A DNA stretch of 10,319 nt from Bacteroidota bacterium (GCA_023436425.1 JAEZJD010000206.1:1-10319); one strand, 5' to 3'; shown: positions 1 through 8,121, counted from the first letter of the stretch. The notes: generated from the letters alone by a model not told the origin. Numbers and translations: made by a program.

Positions 1-201
1 ATTCATACTAATCTGCGGGTTTTCATCAACGTTCACTTTACCGATATTGACCTTACCATCGTACTCTTTTGCCAGCTCCTCGATAACCGGCCCGATTGCA
101 CGGCATGGTCCACACCACTCTGCCCAAAAGTCAACAACTGTCAATTTATCGTTGGTTAATACTTCAGTTTGAAAATTTGCGTCTGTGAATGATTTTGCCA
201 T
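1..201 (-). CDS. trxA: Thioredoxin, N-terminal part (runs off the left edge)
   Basis: Cytoplasmic thiol-disulfide oxidoreductase that reduces protein disulfides and is itself recharged by thioredoxin reductase. The 67 visible residues start at an ATG (201-199) and stay open to base 1. They show the thioredoxin fold start: the strand TVVDFWAEW followed by the redox motif WCGPC at residues 29-33 (Cys30, Cys33) and then the alpha-2 helix region. Asp24 matches the buried acidic residue conserved in classical thioredoxins. The usual length is about 105 residues, so the cis-proline strand and C-terminal helix lie outside the window. It follows dnaE on the same strand after 124 bp, and a candidate promoter box sits in that gap, so it is probably transcribed at least partly on its own. 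No signal peptide is present, which argues against a periplasmic TlpA/ResA-type protein. Confidence 0.95.
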   Translation of the reverse strand, partial: MAKSFTDANFQTEVLTNDKLTVVDFWAEWCGPCRAIGPVIEELAKEYDGKVNIGKVNVDENPQISMN

Positions 202-239
202 AGCGTATAATTTAAAAATTTATCGTGTTTATGAGTCTG

Positions 240-247
240 CAAATTTA
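240..247 (-). promoter_or_regulatory. Candidate Bacteroidota -7 promoter box for trxA
   Basis: Read on the minus strand this is TAAATTTG, an exact match to the Bacteroidota sigma-factor -7 consensus TAnnTTTG, 38 bases upstream of the trxA ATG. That would give a leader of roughly 30 bases. No convincing -33 TTTG lies at the usual spacing, so this rests on one box. The leader between the box and the ATG is A/T-rich with no clear Shine-Dalgarno sequence, as is common in this phylum. Confidence 0.4.
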
Positions 248-325
248 ACTCCAACTCAATCAATCTGAAGTTCTGTCAGCCGCATCGGAGTTTTCAAGAG
301 TTTCAAAGGACTTTTTTGAGCTACG

Positions 326-3300
326 TCAACTCACTGCTACCTGAACTTCTATTTCAGGTTTGTTCTCCAAAAATGAAATCAGTTCATGATTCAATTCGAT
401 ACCGCTGCTTATCGACACGAAGTTGGCTTTTAACCGGTTTTTCGGTTCGGCAATGGTAAACTTTAATGCAGAAGCGCCGGGGAATTGTTGCATGTTTTTT
501 TCCAAGAATTCAATCGTTTCGTTCTGCAAATTGCGTGGATCTATTTCGAGACAAAGCTGTTTTGTAAACTGTCGCTTTACGTTTTCAGCAAGTGTGACAT
601 TACTTACCCTGAACTCAAATTCTGACCCATTATAGCGCTGCTTAAAACAGCCGGTGATCATTACTGCATTGCCTTGCTGAAGAAAGTTGTTGTATTTAAC
701 AAAGTCATCCCCAAAAAGCACAAGCTCTGTTTTGCTGCTGTAGTCTTCCACTTTATACGAACCAAACTTGTTTCCCTTTTTGGAAATTCGTTCTACCGAC
801 TCGGAAACAAGACACAACAACTTATACGTCCTGCCCGAACTAATCGAAAGCTGCGACTCTTTTATCTCCTTAAAATCTTCTACTGACGTGATTCCGTAGT
901 GCCTGAACTCGAATTTGTAATGATCGAGTGGGTGCCCGCTCAGGTAAATACCGGTGACTTCTTTTTCCTTCTCCAGCTTTTCTGTCAATGACCATTGCGG
1001 ACAGTTTGCAATTACCGGTGGCTTAATGTCCAGAACTGCCGGTAAGTCGCCAAACAAAGTATTTGTTGTGTTGACATTTTGCGACTGCACAATGTTTCCA
1101 AAGCGGATCATTTTTTCCAGCCCTGTTTGAGTTTCGTTTTGCGGAACGCAGAAATACTGCGCCCGATGCAGTTGAGGAAAAGCATCGAAAGCGCCTGCAT
1201 GGACCAAGCTTTCCAACGTTCGTTTGTTTACTGCCCGCTGATTTATTCTCTTGATGAAATCAAATGGATCCTTGTAGCGACCGTGCTGTTTTCTTTCAAT
1301 AATAATGTTTTCAATTGCAGACTCACCAACTCCTTTCAGTCCCCCCAAGCCAAAACGAATTTCACCGGCTTCGTTCACCGCAAAACCTTTTTGTGATTCG
1401 TTAATGTCGGGCCCAAGCACTTTCAATCCCATACGTTTACATTCCTCCATGAAGAATGTCAGCTTGTCGATATCTTTCGAGTGATTCAATACAGCGGACA
1501 TGTACTCCGCGGGATAATGAGCTTTTAAGTATGCTGTTTGATACGCAACATACGCGTAACAGGTGGAGTGCGACTTATTGAACGCATACTGTGCGAATGC
1601 TTCCCAGTCAGTCCATATCTTCTCAAGCTTCTCTTTCGGATGATCCTTCGCTGTGGCTCCTTCAATGAATTTACCCTTCATTTTGTCGAGCGTCTTCCGG
1701 TCTTTCTTACCCATCGCTTTGCGCAACACATCTGCATCACCTTTGCTGAAGCCTGCAAGCTTTTGCGCCAGCAACATCACCTGCTCCTGATATACTGTAA
1801 TGCCGTAGGTTTCCTGCAGGTACTCTTCCATTTCCGGAACATCGTAAGTCACTTGTTCGCGACCATGCTTGCGATCAACATACTGCGGTATGTAAGCCAT
1901 TGGTCCTGGACGGTACAATGCATTCATTGCGATTAAGTCAGCGAATTGGTCGGGCTTCAGCTCTTTTAAATATTTCTGCATTCCCTGACTTTCAAACTGG
2001 AACGTTGCAATGGTGTCGCCCCGTTGGTACAACTCGTAAGTCTTTTGATCGTCAAGTGGAATCAGATCTATTTCTATGTCAATGTCGTGTCGTTCTTTAA
2101 TGATCTGCAGTGCATCTTTAATGATGGACAACGTTTTTAAACCAAGGAAGTCCATCTTAATGACACCTGAATCTTCGATGACGCTACCTTCAATTTGTGT
2201 GATGCATAACTCCGTTTCTTTTGAGGTGAAAACCGGAATTAATTCTGTCAGATCTTTGGGTGCAATGATTACGCCTGCTGCATGAATGCCGGTGTTCCGT
2301 ACAGAACCTTCCAAACGTTCTGCCACGTGTAATACATCGGATTCCAACCCTTTACTGTTATATATTTCACGGAGTTTCTTCGCGTTCTCGATGGCCTCGC
2401 CGCCATATTCCTCTTCAAGCGATTTTTCTCCATCTTTTGTAGTAAGCGGTGCATGAAGTATGCGGTGCAATTTGGTTCCGGGTCGTTCAGGAACAAGTTT
2501 GGCAAGAGCATTGGATTGCGGAAGCGGCAAATCCATCACACGGGCTACGTCTTTGATGCTCATCTTCGCCGCCATGGTGCCGTAGGTAACAATTTGAGCA
2601 ACCTGGTTTTTGCCGTATTTCTCAACTACGTAATCAATTACTTTTTGCCTGCCTTCATCGTCGAAATCGGTGTCGATATCAGGCATTGATTTGCGGTCGG
2701 GATTCAAAAATCGTTCGAACAGCAAATTGTATTTGATGGGATCAATGTTCGTGATTCCAATGCAATACGCCACAACACTTCCCGCAGCAGAGCCGCGACC
2801 GGGTCCTACAAAAACTCCGAGTTTTCTACCGGCTTTTATGAAATCCGAAACGATAAGGAAGTAGCCTGCAAATCCCATCGTTTTTATGGTGTACAATTCG
2901 AAGTCAATTCTTTCTCTGATGTCTTCACTTATTTCCGCATAACGCTCTTTTGCACCTTCGTATGTGATGTGTTTCAGATATTCCCACTGATTCAGATTTG
3001 AATCGTCATGTAATTGAAATTCTTTAGGGATAGGGAACGCCGGCAATAGAATGTCGCGCTTCAGATTAAGCAGATCTACTTTGCTGACAATTTCATTTGT
3101 ATTGTCAATTGCCTCCGGCAAATCGCTGAATGTTGCAGCCATTTCCGCAGTCTTCTTAAAGTAAAATTGATCGTTCGGAAATGCAAAACGTTTGCCCTTC
3201 GCGTTCACATCATCATCGGTAAATTCCCTCAACGCTTCAGTGGTTACCTTTTCGCCGGTGTTGATGCACAGCAAAATATCATGAGCATTAAAGTCTTCTT

Positions 3301-3955
3301 TGTCTGTATAATGCGAGTCGTTTGATGCAATAATTTTCACGCCGTACTTGCGTGCAAATTTTACCAGCACTTCATTCACCTTATCCTGCTCCGCCATTCC
3401 GTGCCGCTGAAACTCCACGTAGTAATCTTCGCCAAAAAGGTCCAGCCACCATTTGAATTCTTTTTCTGCATCGTCTTCGCTCTTCCGCAAAATTGCCTGC
3501 GGAACCATTGCACCTAAACAACACGTGGTGGCAATCAATCCCTCATGGTATTTTTCAATTAATTCCTTATCAATTCGCGGGTACTTGCTGTAGAGCCCTT
3601 CCATATAGCCGAGCGATGTCAGCTTCATTAAATTCCGATAACCAATTTCGTTTTTCGCAAGAAGGATCTGATGATAGCGGGGGTCTTTCTCTTCCTTCGT
3701 GAAAGTTTTTCTGTGCCGGTCAACGGTTACATAAAATTCACAGCCGACAATTGGTTTTACTTTCGGTTTTCCGTTCTCGTCGAGAGTTTTGTAAGCCTGC
3801 GACACAAATTCAAACACGCCAAACATATTTCCGTGATCGCTAATAGCGAGTGCCGGCATGCCGTCTTCTACAGCTTTTTTATAAAGGGATTGAATGGATG
3901 CAGCTCCATCTAAAAGAGAGTATTGCGTGTGAACGTGCAGATGCGAGAATTTCAT
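326..3955 (-). CDS. dnaE: DNA polymerase III subunit alpha
   Basis: Catalytic subunit of the replicative DNA polymerase (C-family, DnaE type), acting at the replication fork with the sliding clamp and clamp loader. The 1209 residues are full length for the family (about 1160 in E. coli). Order of parts: N-terminal PHP domain (about 1-290) starting HLHVHTQYSLLDG; palm with GPGRGSAAGS (384-393), the catalytic-aspartate motif PDIDTDF (425-431) and the third aspartate in IKMDFLGL (Asp602); fingers with NALYRPGPM (678-686) and FNKSHSTCYA (792-801); a helix-hairpin-helix region around GLGGLKGVGESA (869-880); a degenerate clamp-binding segment around 964-968; an OB-fold at about 1043-1125; and a short C-terminal region. 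All nine PHP metal-site positions appear intact, unlike in E. coli. The ATG at 3955 places the PHP motif at residue 5, as expected. It is divergent from the NlpC/P60 gene; I found no clean promoter box in the 137-bp gap on this strand. Confidence 0.98.
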   Translation of the reverse strand: MKFSHLHVHTQYSLLDGAASIQSLYKKAVEDGMPALAISDHGNMFGVFEFVSQAYKTLDENGKPKVKPIVGCEFYVTVDRHRKTFTKEEKDPRYHQILLAKNEIGYRNLMKLTSLGYMEGLYSKYPRIDKELIEKYHEGLIATTCCLGAMVPQAILRKSEDDAEKEFKWWLDLFGEDYYVEFQRHGMAEQDKVNEVLVKFARKYGVKIIASNDSHYTDKEDFNAHDILLCINTGEKVTTEALREFTDDDVNAKGKRFAFPNDQFYFKKTAEMAATFSDLPEAIDNTNEIVSKVDLLNLKRDILLPAFPIPKEFQLHDDSNLNQWEYLKHITYEGAKERYAEISEDIRERIDFELYTIKTMGFAGYFLIVSDFIKAGRKLGVFVGPGRGSAAGSVVAYCIGITNIDPIKYNLLFERFLNPDRKSMPDIDTDFDDEGRQKVIDYVVEKYGKNQVAQIVTYGTMAAKMSIKDVARVMDLPLPQSNALAKLVPERPGTKLHRILHAPLTTKDGEKSLEEEYGGEAIENAKKLREIYNSKGLESDVLHVAERLEGSVRNTGIHAAGVIIAPKDLTELIPVFTSKETELCITQIEGSVIEDSGVIKMDFLGLKTLSIIKDALQIIKERHDIDIEIDLIPLDDQKTYELYQRGDTIATFQFESQGMQKYLKELKPDQFADLIAMNALYRPGPMAYIPQYVDRKHGREQVTYDVPEMEEYLQETYGITVYQEQVMLLAQKLAGFSKGDADVLRKAMGKKDRKTLDKMKGKFIEGATAKDHPKEKLEKIWTDWEAFAQYAFNKSHSTCYAYVAYQTAYLKAHYPAEYMSAVLNHSKDIDKLTFFMEECKRMGLKVLGPDINESQKGFAVNEAGEIRFGLGGLKGVGESAIENIIIERKQHGRYKDPFDFIKRINQRAVNKRTLESLVHAGAFDAFPQLHRAQYFCVPQNETQTGLEKMIRFGNIVQSQNVNTTNTLFGDLPAVLDIKPPVIANCPQWSLTEKLEKEKEVTGIYLSGHPLDHYKFEFRHYGITSVEDFKEIKESQLSISSGRTYKLLCLVSESVERISKKGNKFGSYKVEDYSSKTELVLFGDDFVKYNNFLQQGNAVMITGCFKQRYNGSEFEFRVSNVTLAENVKRQFTKQLCLEIDPRNLQNETIEFLEKNMQQFPGASALKFTIAEPKNRLKANFVSISSGIELNHELISFLENKPEIEVQVAVS

Positions 3956-4054
3956 GTCTATTGGCTTTGAGAACCGGAAAGTCGGACGACGAAGGTTTGG
4001 ATTTTTACCGAAAAAAATCAGTGGTTTTTATTCCCAGTTTGGGGAAAAGTTCCC

Positions 4055-4062
4055 TACTTTCG
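4055..4062 (+). promoter_or_regulatory. Candidate -7 promoter box for the NlpC/P60 gene
   Basis: The sequence TACTTTCG matches TAnnTTTG at seven of eight positions and lies 30 bases upstream of the ATG at 4093, which would give a leader of about 25 bases. A TTTG occurs at 4038-4041, but its 13-bp spacing is shorter than the roughly 19 bp expected for a -33 element, so the upstream half is unsupported. The box sits in the divergent gap shared with dnaE. Confidence 0.4.
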
Positions 4063-4092
4063 CCACAACCCAGTCATCTTTAAAAAACCACC

Positions 4093-4776
4093 ATGGCTAA
4101 AACAACTTGCTTCCTTGCCACTATATCGCTTTTGTTTTTAGCGGTTTCTGCTGTTGCCCAATCGAGACAAAGTAGTCCCAATAATTTAAATAAGGATTTA
4201 AAGTTTTTAGAAGATATTTCTATTGACGCAGCTTCCTCAACTTTGATTGAGCCAGTGTTGAAAACAACATTGAAAACCGATGCCACTTACGCTGCAAAAA
4301 AGGAAATAGGGGACGCCTCGCCAATGAAGGTTGAGAAAGCCACTGCACTACAATTTAAATATGCATTGCTGCTGGATGTAGAGGTGGAGATGGTGAAGAA
4401 CATGAATCTTTTTAAAATGATCGATGATTGGTATGGCGTACGCTACGTGTTTGGCGGAACCGGAAAGTCGGGCATCGATTGTTCCGCACTGATGCAGGTC
4501 TTTTTTACGGCCCTATATGGTGCCTCGCTGCCAAGAACAGCTAAGCAACAATTTGATTTCAGCCGACGCATTTCGCGTACGGAACTCCGTGAGGGTGATC
4601 TTGTTTTTTTCAACACGCGAGGTGGTATTTCTCACGTTGGCATGTATCTCTCCAACAACAAATTTGTACATGCATCTACAACCGGTGTTGTCATCAGCAG
4701 CTTGTATGATGAGTATTATGCTAACAGATTTGTTGGTGTTGGCAGGGTAGATGTGCCTGTCGCCTCTAACTTCTGA
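4093..4776 (+). CDS. Secreted NlpC/P60 family cell-wall peptidase
   Basis: Probable peptidoglycan endopeptidase; members of this family typically cleave the D-glutamyl-diaminopimelate bond in stem peptides. The 227-residue protein begins with a Sec signal peptide (hydrophobic core at about 6-20, likely cleavage after the AVA at 20-22, no lipobox), so it should act in the periplasm or outside. Residues 24-105 match no domain I recognise. The C-terminal half (about 106-220) is the NlpC/P60 domain, with catalytic Cys130 in GIDCSALMQ, His181 in ISHVGMYL and the third polar residue His193 in FVHAST. The motifs YVFGGTGKSG (118-127) before the cysteine and REGDLVFF (166-173) are typical. The ATG at 4093 is the only start that keeps the whole signal peptide. 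Its 3' end overlaps the convergent flippase gene by 11 bp. The exact cleavage specificity cannot be read from the sequence. Confidence 0.93.
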   Translation: MAKTTCFLATISLLFLAVSAVAQSRQSSPNNLNKDLKFLEDISIDAASSTLIEPVLKTTLKTDATYAAKKEIGDASPMKVEKATALQFKYALLLDVEVEMVKNMNLFKMIDDWYGVRYVFGGTGKSGIDCSALMQVFFTALYGASLPRTAKQQFDFSRRISRTELREGDLVFFNTRGGISHVGMYLSNNKFVHASTTGVVISSLYDEYYANRFVGVGRVDVPVASNF

Positions 4777-6262
4777 TTTTTTCTAAACGATTTTTGATTG
4801 CCTGCACAACGGGTTTTATATCTGGCGATAGTCGCAAATAAATTGCTGTCGAAAGATAGAGCAGCATGAATGTCGCTGTTCTAAGTACGAGAGAGATCAA
4901 ACCTGTAGCGTTCCGAAAAATAAAGTATACAACTACAAAACAGGCGAGGCAATGCAGGATTACGTAAATGGTTGAAAGACTGAATGGCTGCAGGTTAAAC
5001 TTCTTTTTCAAGAATGCTATTCTGATCGTATTGTAGATAATGTAAGCTGCAAGATTAGACCATGCTGCGCCGAGAATTCCAAATTCCTTCACCAGCCAAA
5101 CATTCAACGGAATAATAATCAGCAGCAAGATCAAGCCACTAAAAAAATCAAATCGCCAGTAAACAGATGTGCCGATAATTTGACCATTGACTCCGGTTCC
5201 CATATCTACAACATTTTTCATTCCCAACAAGAATACAACCCACTTGCCTGCTGCAAATTCAGGCTTCAGCTTTAAGGTTCTTATGGCATCATCGTAGTTG
5301 AGAAATATCAATGCAAAGAGGAAAACGGAAATTAAAAGAAGGTTGAGGCTGGAGCGTTTGTAAACGTGGTCCAATGTCCTATAGTCTTTGTCTTTCCAAG
5401 CCCTGGAAAGAACCGGTATCGATGCCGAAATTAAACTGCGCTGCGGCACCTGAATGACACTTGCCAGATAAGAACTGAAGTCAAATATTGCTCCCGAAGC
5501 CAGACCGCGAAAGCTTGCAATGGCTAAAAAATCCACGCTCTGCGCTGCCACGCCTACAATTGTTCCGCCATAGATGTAAGCCATTAAAGCCAGCATTTTC
5601 TTCTTGAACTTTTTGGTTACACGGCTCACTTGCGTAACGATGTGAAATTCGTTCAAACGAATAATGTAAATGAGCAGTGTAAAAAAGCTGATAGCATAAA
5701 GAAGAGAAAACAATCTGATGAAAAGATGAAAGTTTTTTCCTGTGACAATGAATACAACGATCAGAATAGTTGTTGACACGCGAAAGCCGGCTTCGCGTAA
5801 AAAATTTGGAATGATGTTTTTACCAATGCTCCATGCGTACGCTTCAAGAATAGAAAAGAACAAAAGAAAAAACATGAAAGGAAAAACCCAATAATAATAC
5901 GTGACGATTAAGGGCGAGCGGGCAATGAATTTACGTACCACCAACGGTTCGAAAATCACACCACCGGCCAACGTAATTAGAAAACCGATGAAAGCACCTA
6001 CGAGACAAAGGGTTAGTAAATCATTCTTGTGTTTGTCGAGATTGTCTTTGTAATACGGATAAAATTTATAGATAACAGACGTGAGTCCAAAGCCGGCGAA
6101 GCCGAAAAAAAACTGTCCCAGAACGATGAAAGCTCTCGTCAGTCCATATTGCTCACTGGTAAAAACTCCCTGCTTGGTGAACAGATAAGTATTTAAAGCG
6201 CCGAAAGCAAAGCCGATGTATATTAAAAAAGAAGAAATAATGGCTTGCCTGCGTATCGACAT
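4766..6262 (-). CDS. Polysaccharide/oligosaccharide flippase (MOP superfamily, Wzx-like)
   Basis: Predicted inner-membrane transporter of the multidrug/oligosaccharidyl-lipid/polysaccharide (MOP) superfamily, of the kind annotated as lipopolysaccharide or polysaccharide biosynthesis protein, which flips lipid-linked glycans across the membrane. The 498 residues hold about 13-14 hydrophobic segments, for example near 8-28, 43-63, 83-105, 119-141, 183-201, 305-322, 340-362, 372-391, 393-412, 430-449 and 453-475, in the usual two-half layout with a basic loop (about 213-223) before the second half. The N-terminus, with an amphipathic basic start and then IYIGFAFGALNTYLFT, is typical of Wzx-like proteins. 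No glycosyltransferase or polymerase gene is adjacent, so the substrate is unknown. The ATG at 6262 has a purine-rich AAGGAAGA upstream, a fair Shine-Dalgarno site. It lies 98 bp downstream of the M1 peptidase gene on the same strand. A MurJ-type lipid II flippase is a less likely alternative. Confidence 0.85.
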   Translation of the reverse strand: MSIRRQAIISSFLIYIGFAFGALNTYLFTKQGVFTSEQYGLTRAFIVLGQFFFGFAGFGLTSVIYKFYPYYKDNLDKHKNDLLTLCLVGAFIGFLITLAGGVIFEPLVVRKFIARSPLIVTYYYWVFPFMFFLLFFSILEAYAWSIGKNIIPNFLREAGFRVSTTILIVVFIVTGKNFHLFIRLFSLLYAISFFTLLIYIIRLNEFHIVTQVSRVTKKFKKKMLALMAYIYGGTIVGVAAQSVDFLAIASFRGLASGAIFDFSSYLASVIQVPQRSLISASIPVLSRAWKDKDYRTLDHVYKRSSLNLLLISVFLFALIFLNYDDAIRTLKLKPEFAAGKWVVFLLGMKNVVDMGTGVNGQIIGTSVYWRFDFFSGLILLLIIIPLNVWLVKEFGILGAAWSNLAAYIIYNTIRIAFLKKKFNLQPFSLSTIYVILHCLACFVVVYFIFRNATGLISLVLRTATFMLLYLSTAIYLRLSPDIKPVVQAIKNRLEKIRS

Positions 6263-6360
6263 TGTGGATCTTCCTTGTAGTGCCTTAAGATGATTGAGCA
6301 GAAACGCAGCGAAAACAAATGCCTACTAAAGTCATAGCGAGTCTGCTATCTTTCTGCAAT

Positions 6361-8082
6361 CTATTTATCACGATTTACGGTGATGTAATAGTTCTTATCA
6401 ACTTCCACATTGCTGAAGTTGGCTCCTTCAATCTTCACTTTTTGTTCTGCTGTGGTGGGATTGATCCACTGACCGTTTGATAATTTCACAGGCATGTTGA
6501 AGCCATCAACAACATTCGTCCATTTAAATTTGATTTTATCATCATCAGCTTTCAACTGCAGCACGGGAATTTTTGTTGTTCGCAAATATTGATCAAACAC
6601 TTTGCTGAAGTCTTTGCCGCTTTGTTGACTGATGTAATCTTCGATCTGTTTACTCGTCACCGTTTGGTGGTAAAAAGTGCTGTTCAGCCCACGCAAAATT
6701 TGTCGGAATTTGTCGTCGTTATTTATTATCTGCCTGATAGTGTGCAACATGTTAGCAGATTTCGGATACATGTCTCCGCTGCCCTCTCGGTTTACGCCAT
6801 AAATGCCGATAATAGGAATGTCGTTTCTTATGTTTTTTCTGATGCCCTGCACATATTCATTGCCTGCCTGCTTGCCGTAATAATAGTCAGTAAAAAGTGT
6901 TTCCGAATAATTTGTGAAACCTTCGTGCACCCACATGTCAGCAATGTCTTTGCTGGTGATGTTATTGCCAAACCATTCATGTCCGCTTTCATGCACAATA
7001 ATGAAGTCCCACTTATTGCCCCATCCTGTTCCCGACAGGTCTCGTCCTAAATATCCGTTCATAAACTGGTTGCCATAGGCCACGGCACTTTGATGTTCCA
7101 TGCCAAGATGAGGTGCCTGAACGAGCTTGTATCCGTCTTCGTAAAAAGGATATGGTCCAAACCAATATTCAAAAGCACGCAGCATTGGCTTCACTTGTTC
7201 AAACTGTTTTCTTGCTTTTTCTTCGTCCTGTTGCAGCACCCAATATTGCAGGTCAAGTTTTCCTTTTTCTCCCATCAAGGTGTCGTTCCAGCTCACATAT
7301 TTTCCGATGTATGGAATGATGTTGTAGTTGTTGATTGGGTCTTTCACCTGCCACGTGTACGACGTCATTCCGTTTTCTGCAGCTTTGTTTATCAATCTTC
7401 CATTGCCTACGCCCACCAGATCATTCGATACTCGCATGGTCAAAGTTGCGCCGTTGTCCGGCTCATCGCCCTGATAATCTTTACAGGGATACCAAACAGA
7501 TGCGCCAAGTCCCTGGCATGCAACACTCATCCATGGGTTGCCTTGCTTGTCTTTTGTCCAGATCCAGCCGCCGTCCCATGGAGGTCTTGTGGCTTCTCGT
7601 GGCTTGCCATGATAGGAGAATGAAATTGTTTGCATGCTGTTCACCGGCGCCTTTGGTAAAGGCACAAACCACACGTTCCCTTCATTGTAGTATGGCTTTG
7701 CCGGATAGTTGATGTACAGTTTACTATTGTAAAAAATTGAATCGATTTTCAAAGGCTGTTGCAAATCAATTTGCATGTAGTCTGTTTGCTGGTTCGGCAG
7801 CACTTTATACGTAATGGTTGTTTTTCCGGTGATTGTTTTTGTATTGTAATCCGGTGTCACTTCCACATCATATTTCATCACATCCCACCACGCTCTGGCG
7901 GGTGTCACGGTGCCGCGAAGTGTATCCTGCCTGGTAAATTTTTCTTTTTGGTTCAGCGGTTGAGCGAAACACGAGATGTGCAACACGCAGGAACCCATGA
8001 AAACGAGTGCCAAACGCGAGAGGTGAGAGTTGAATAATTTATTGTCTGTTGATTTACAATTCAGATGGAAGCAATGACGCAT
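6361..8082 (-). CDS. Secreted M1 family zinc metallopeptidase (aminopeptidase-like)
   Basis: Predicted exported zinc peptidase of family M1 (gluzincin), likely trimming residues from peptide N-termini. From the ATG at 8082 it has 573 residues; the frame stays open 15 bases further to a TTG at 8097, but I prefer the ATG. Numbering below counts from that TTG. A signal peptide follows a basic N-region: hydrophobic core about 29-44, probable cleavage after CFA at 43-45. Then come the beta-saddle domain (about 60-270) and the catalytic domain with HESGH at 369-373 and the third zinc ligand Glu392, exactly HEXXH-X18-E. Tyr444 in MYPKSANM fits the catalytic tyrosine. The usual GxMEN motif reads LGMEHQ (331-336), keeping the glutamate but not the asparagine. 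A short C-terminal beta-domain (about 508-578) ends the protein; the large helical domain of PepN-type enzymes is absent. It is divergent from the solute-binding lipoprotein gene across 52 bp. Confidence 0.92.
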   Translation of the reverse strand: MRHCFHLNCKSTDNKLFNSHLSRLALVFMGSCVLHISCFAQPLNQKEKFTRQDTLRGTVTPARAWWDVMKYDVEVTPDYNTKTITGKTTITYKVLPNQQTDYMQIDLQQPLKIDSIFYNSKLYINYPAKPYYNEGNVWFVPLPKAPVNSMQTISFSYHGKPREATRPPWDGGWIWTKDKQGNPWMSVACQGLGASVWYPCKDYQGDEPDNGATLTMRVSNDLVGVGNGRLINKAAENGMTSYTWQVKDPINNYNIIPYIGKYVSWNDTLMGEKGKLDLQYWVLQQDEEKARKQFEQVKPMLRAFEYWFGPYPFYEDGYKLVQAPHLGMEHQSAVAYGNQFMNGYLGRDLSGTGWGNKWDFIIVHESGHEWFGNNITSKDIADMWVHEGFTNYSETLFTDYYYGKQAGNEYVQGIRKNIRNDIPIIGIYGVNREGSGDMYPKSANMLHTIRQIINNDDKFRQILRGLNSTFYHQTVTSKQIEDYISQQSGKDFSKVFDQYLRTTKIPVLQLKADDDKIKFKWTNVVDGFNMPVKLSNGQWINPTTAEQKVKIEGANFSNVEVDKNYYITVNRDK

Positions 8083-8108
8083 AATTGAAGTTTTCAAAAC
8101 AAATACTT

Positions 8109-8121
8109 GGCTAATTTAGCC
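8109..8121. repeat. Perfect 13-bp inverted repeat in the divergent gap
   Basis: GGCTAA-T-TTAGCC has two 6-bp arms around a single central base and lies in the 52-bp gap between the M1 peptidase and solute-binding lipoprotein genes. On the plus strand it overlaps TAATTTAG (8112-8119), a seven-of-eight match to the TAnnTTTG promoter box for the lipoprotein gene. The repeat is directly visible. An operator role is only inference, since an inverted repeat of this size is expected a few times per 10 kb by chance. Confidence 0.45.

Noticed and set aside
1538..1936. Open frame of 132 codons on the plus strand, and others opposite dnaE
   Set aside because: All are antisense to the conserved polymerase frame and have no recognisable motif.
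1..3955. Idea that thioredoxin next to a DNA polymerase is a processivity partner as in phage T7
   Set aside because: The T7 case depends on a thioredoxin-binding loop in a family A polymerase. This is a C-family DnaE with an ordinary layout, so adjacency alone does not support it.
6334..6349. Hairpin ATAGC-GAGTCT-GCTAT between the M1 peptidase and flippase genes
   Set aside because: The stem is only 5 bp and no T-tract follows on the minus strand, so I do not call a terminator.
6589..7050. Open frame of 153 codons on the plus strand
   Set aside because: Antisense to the M1 catalytic domain; no recognisable product.
7090..7623. Open frame of 177 codons on the plus strand
   Set aside because: It lies antisense to the M1 peptidase, whose catalytic motifs prove the minus-strand reading; its own product shows no domain and is rich in Cys, His and Phe as shadow frames often are.
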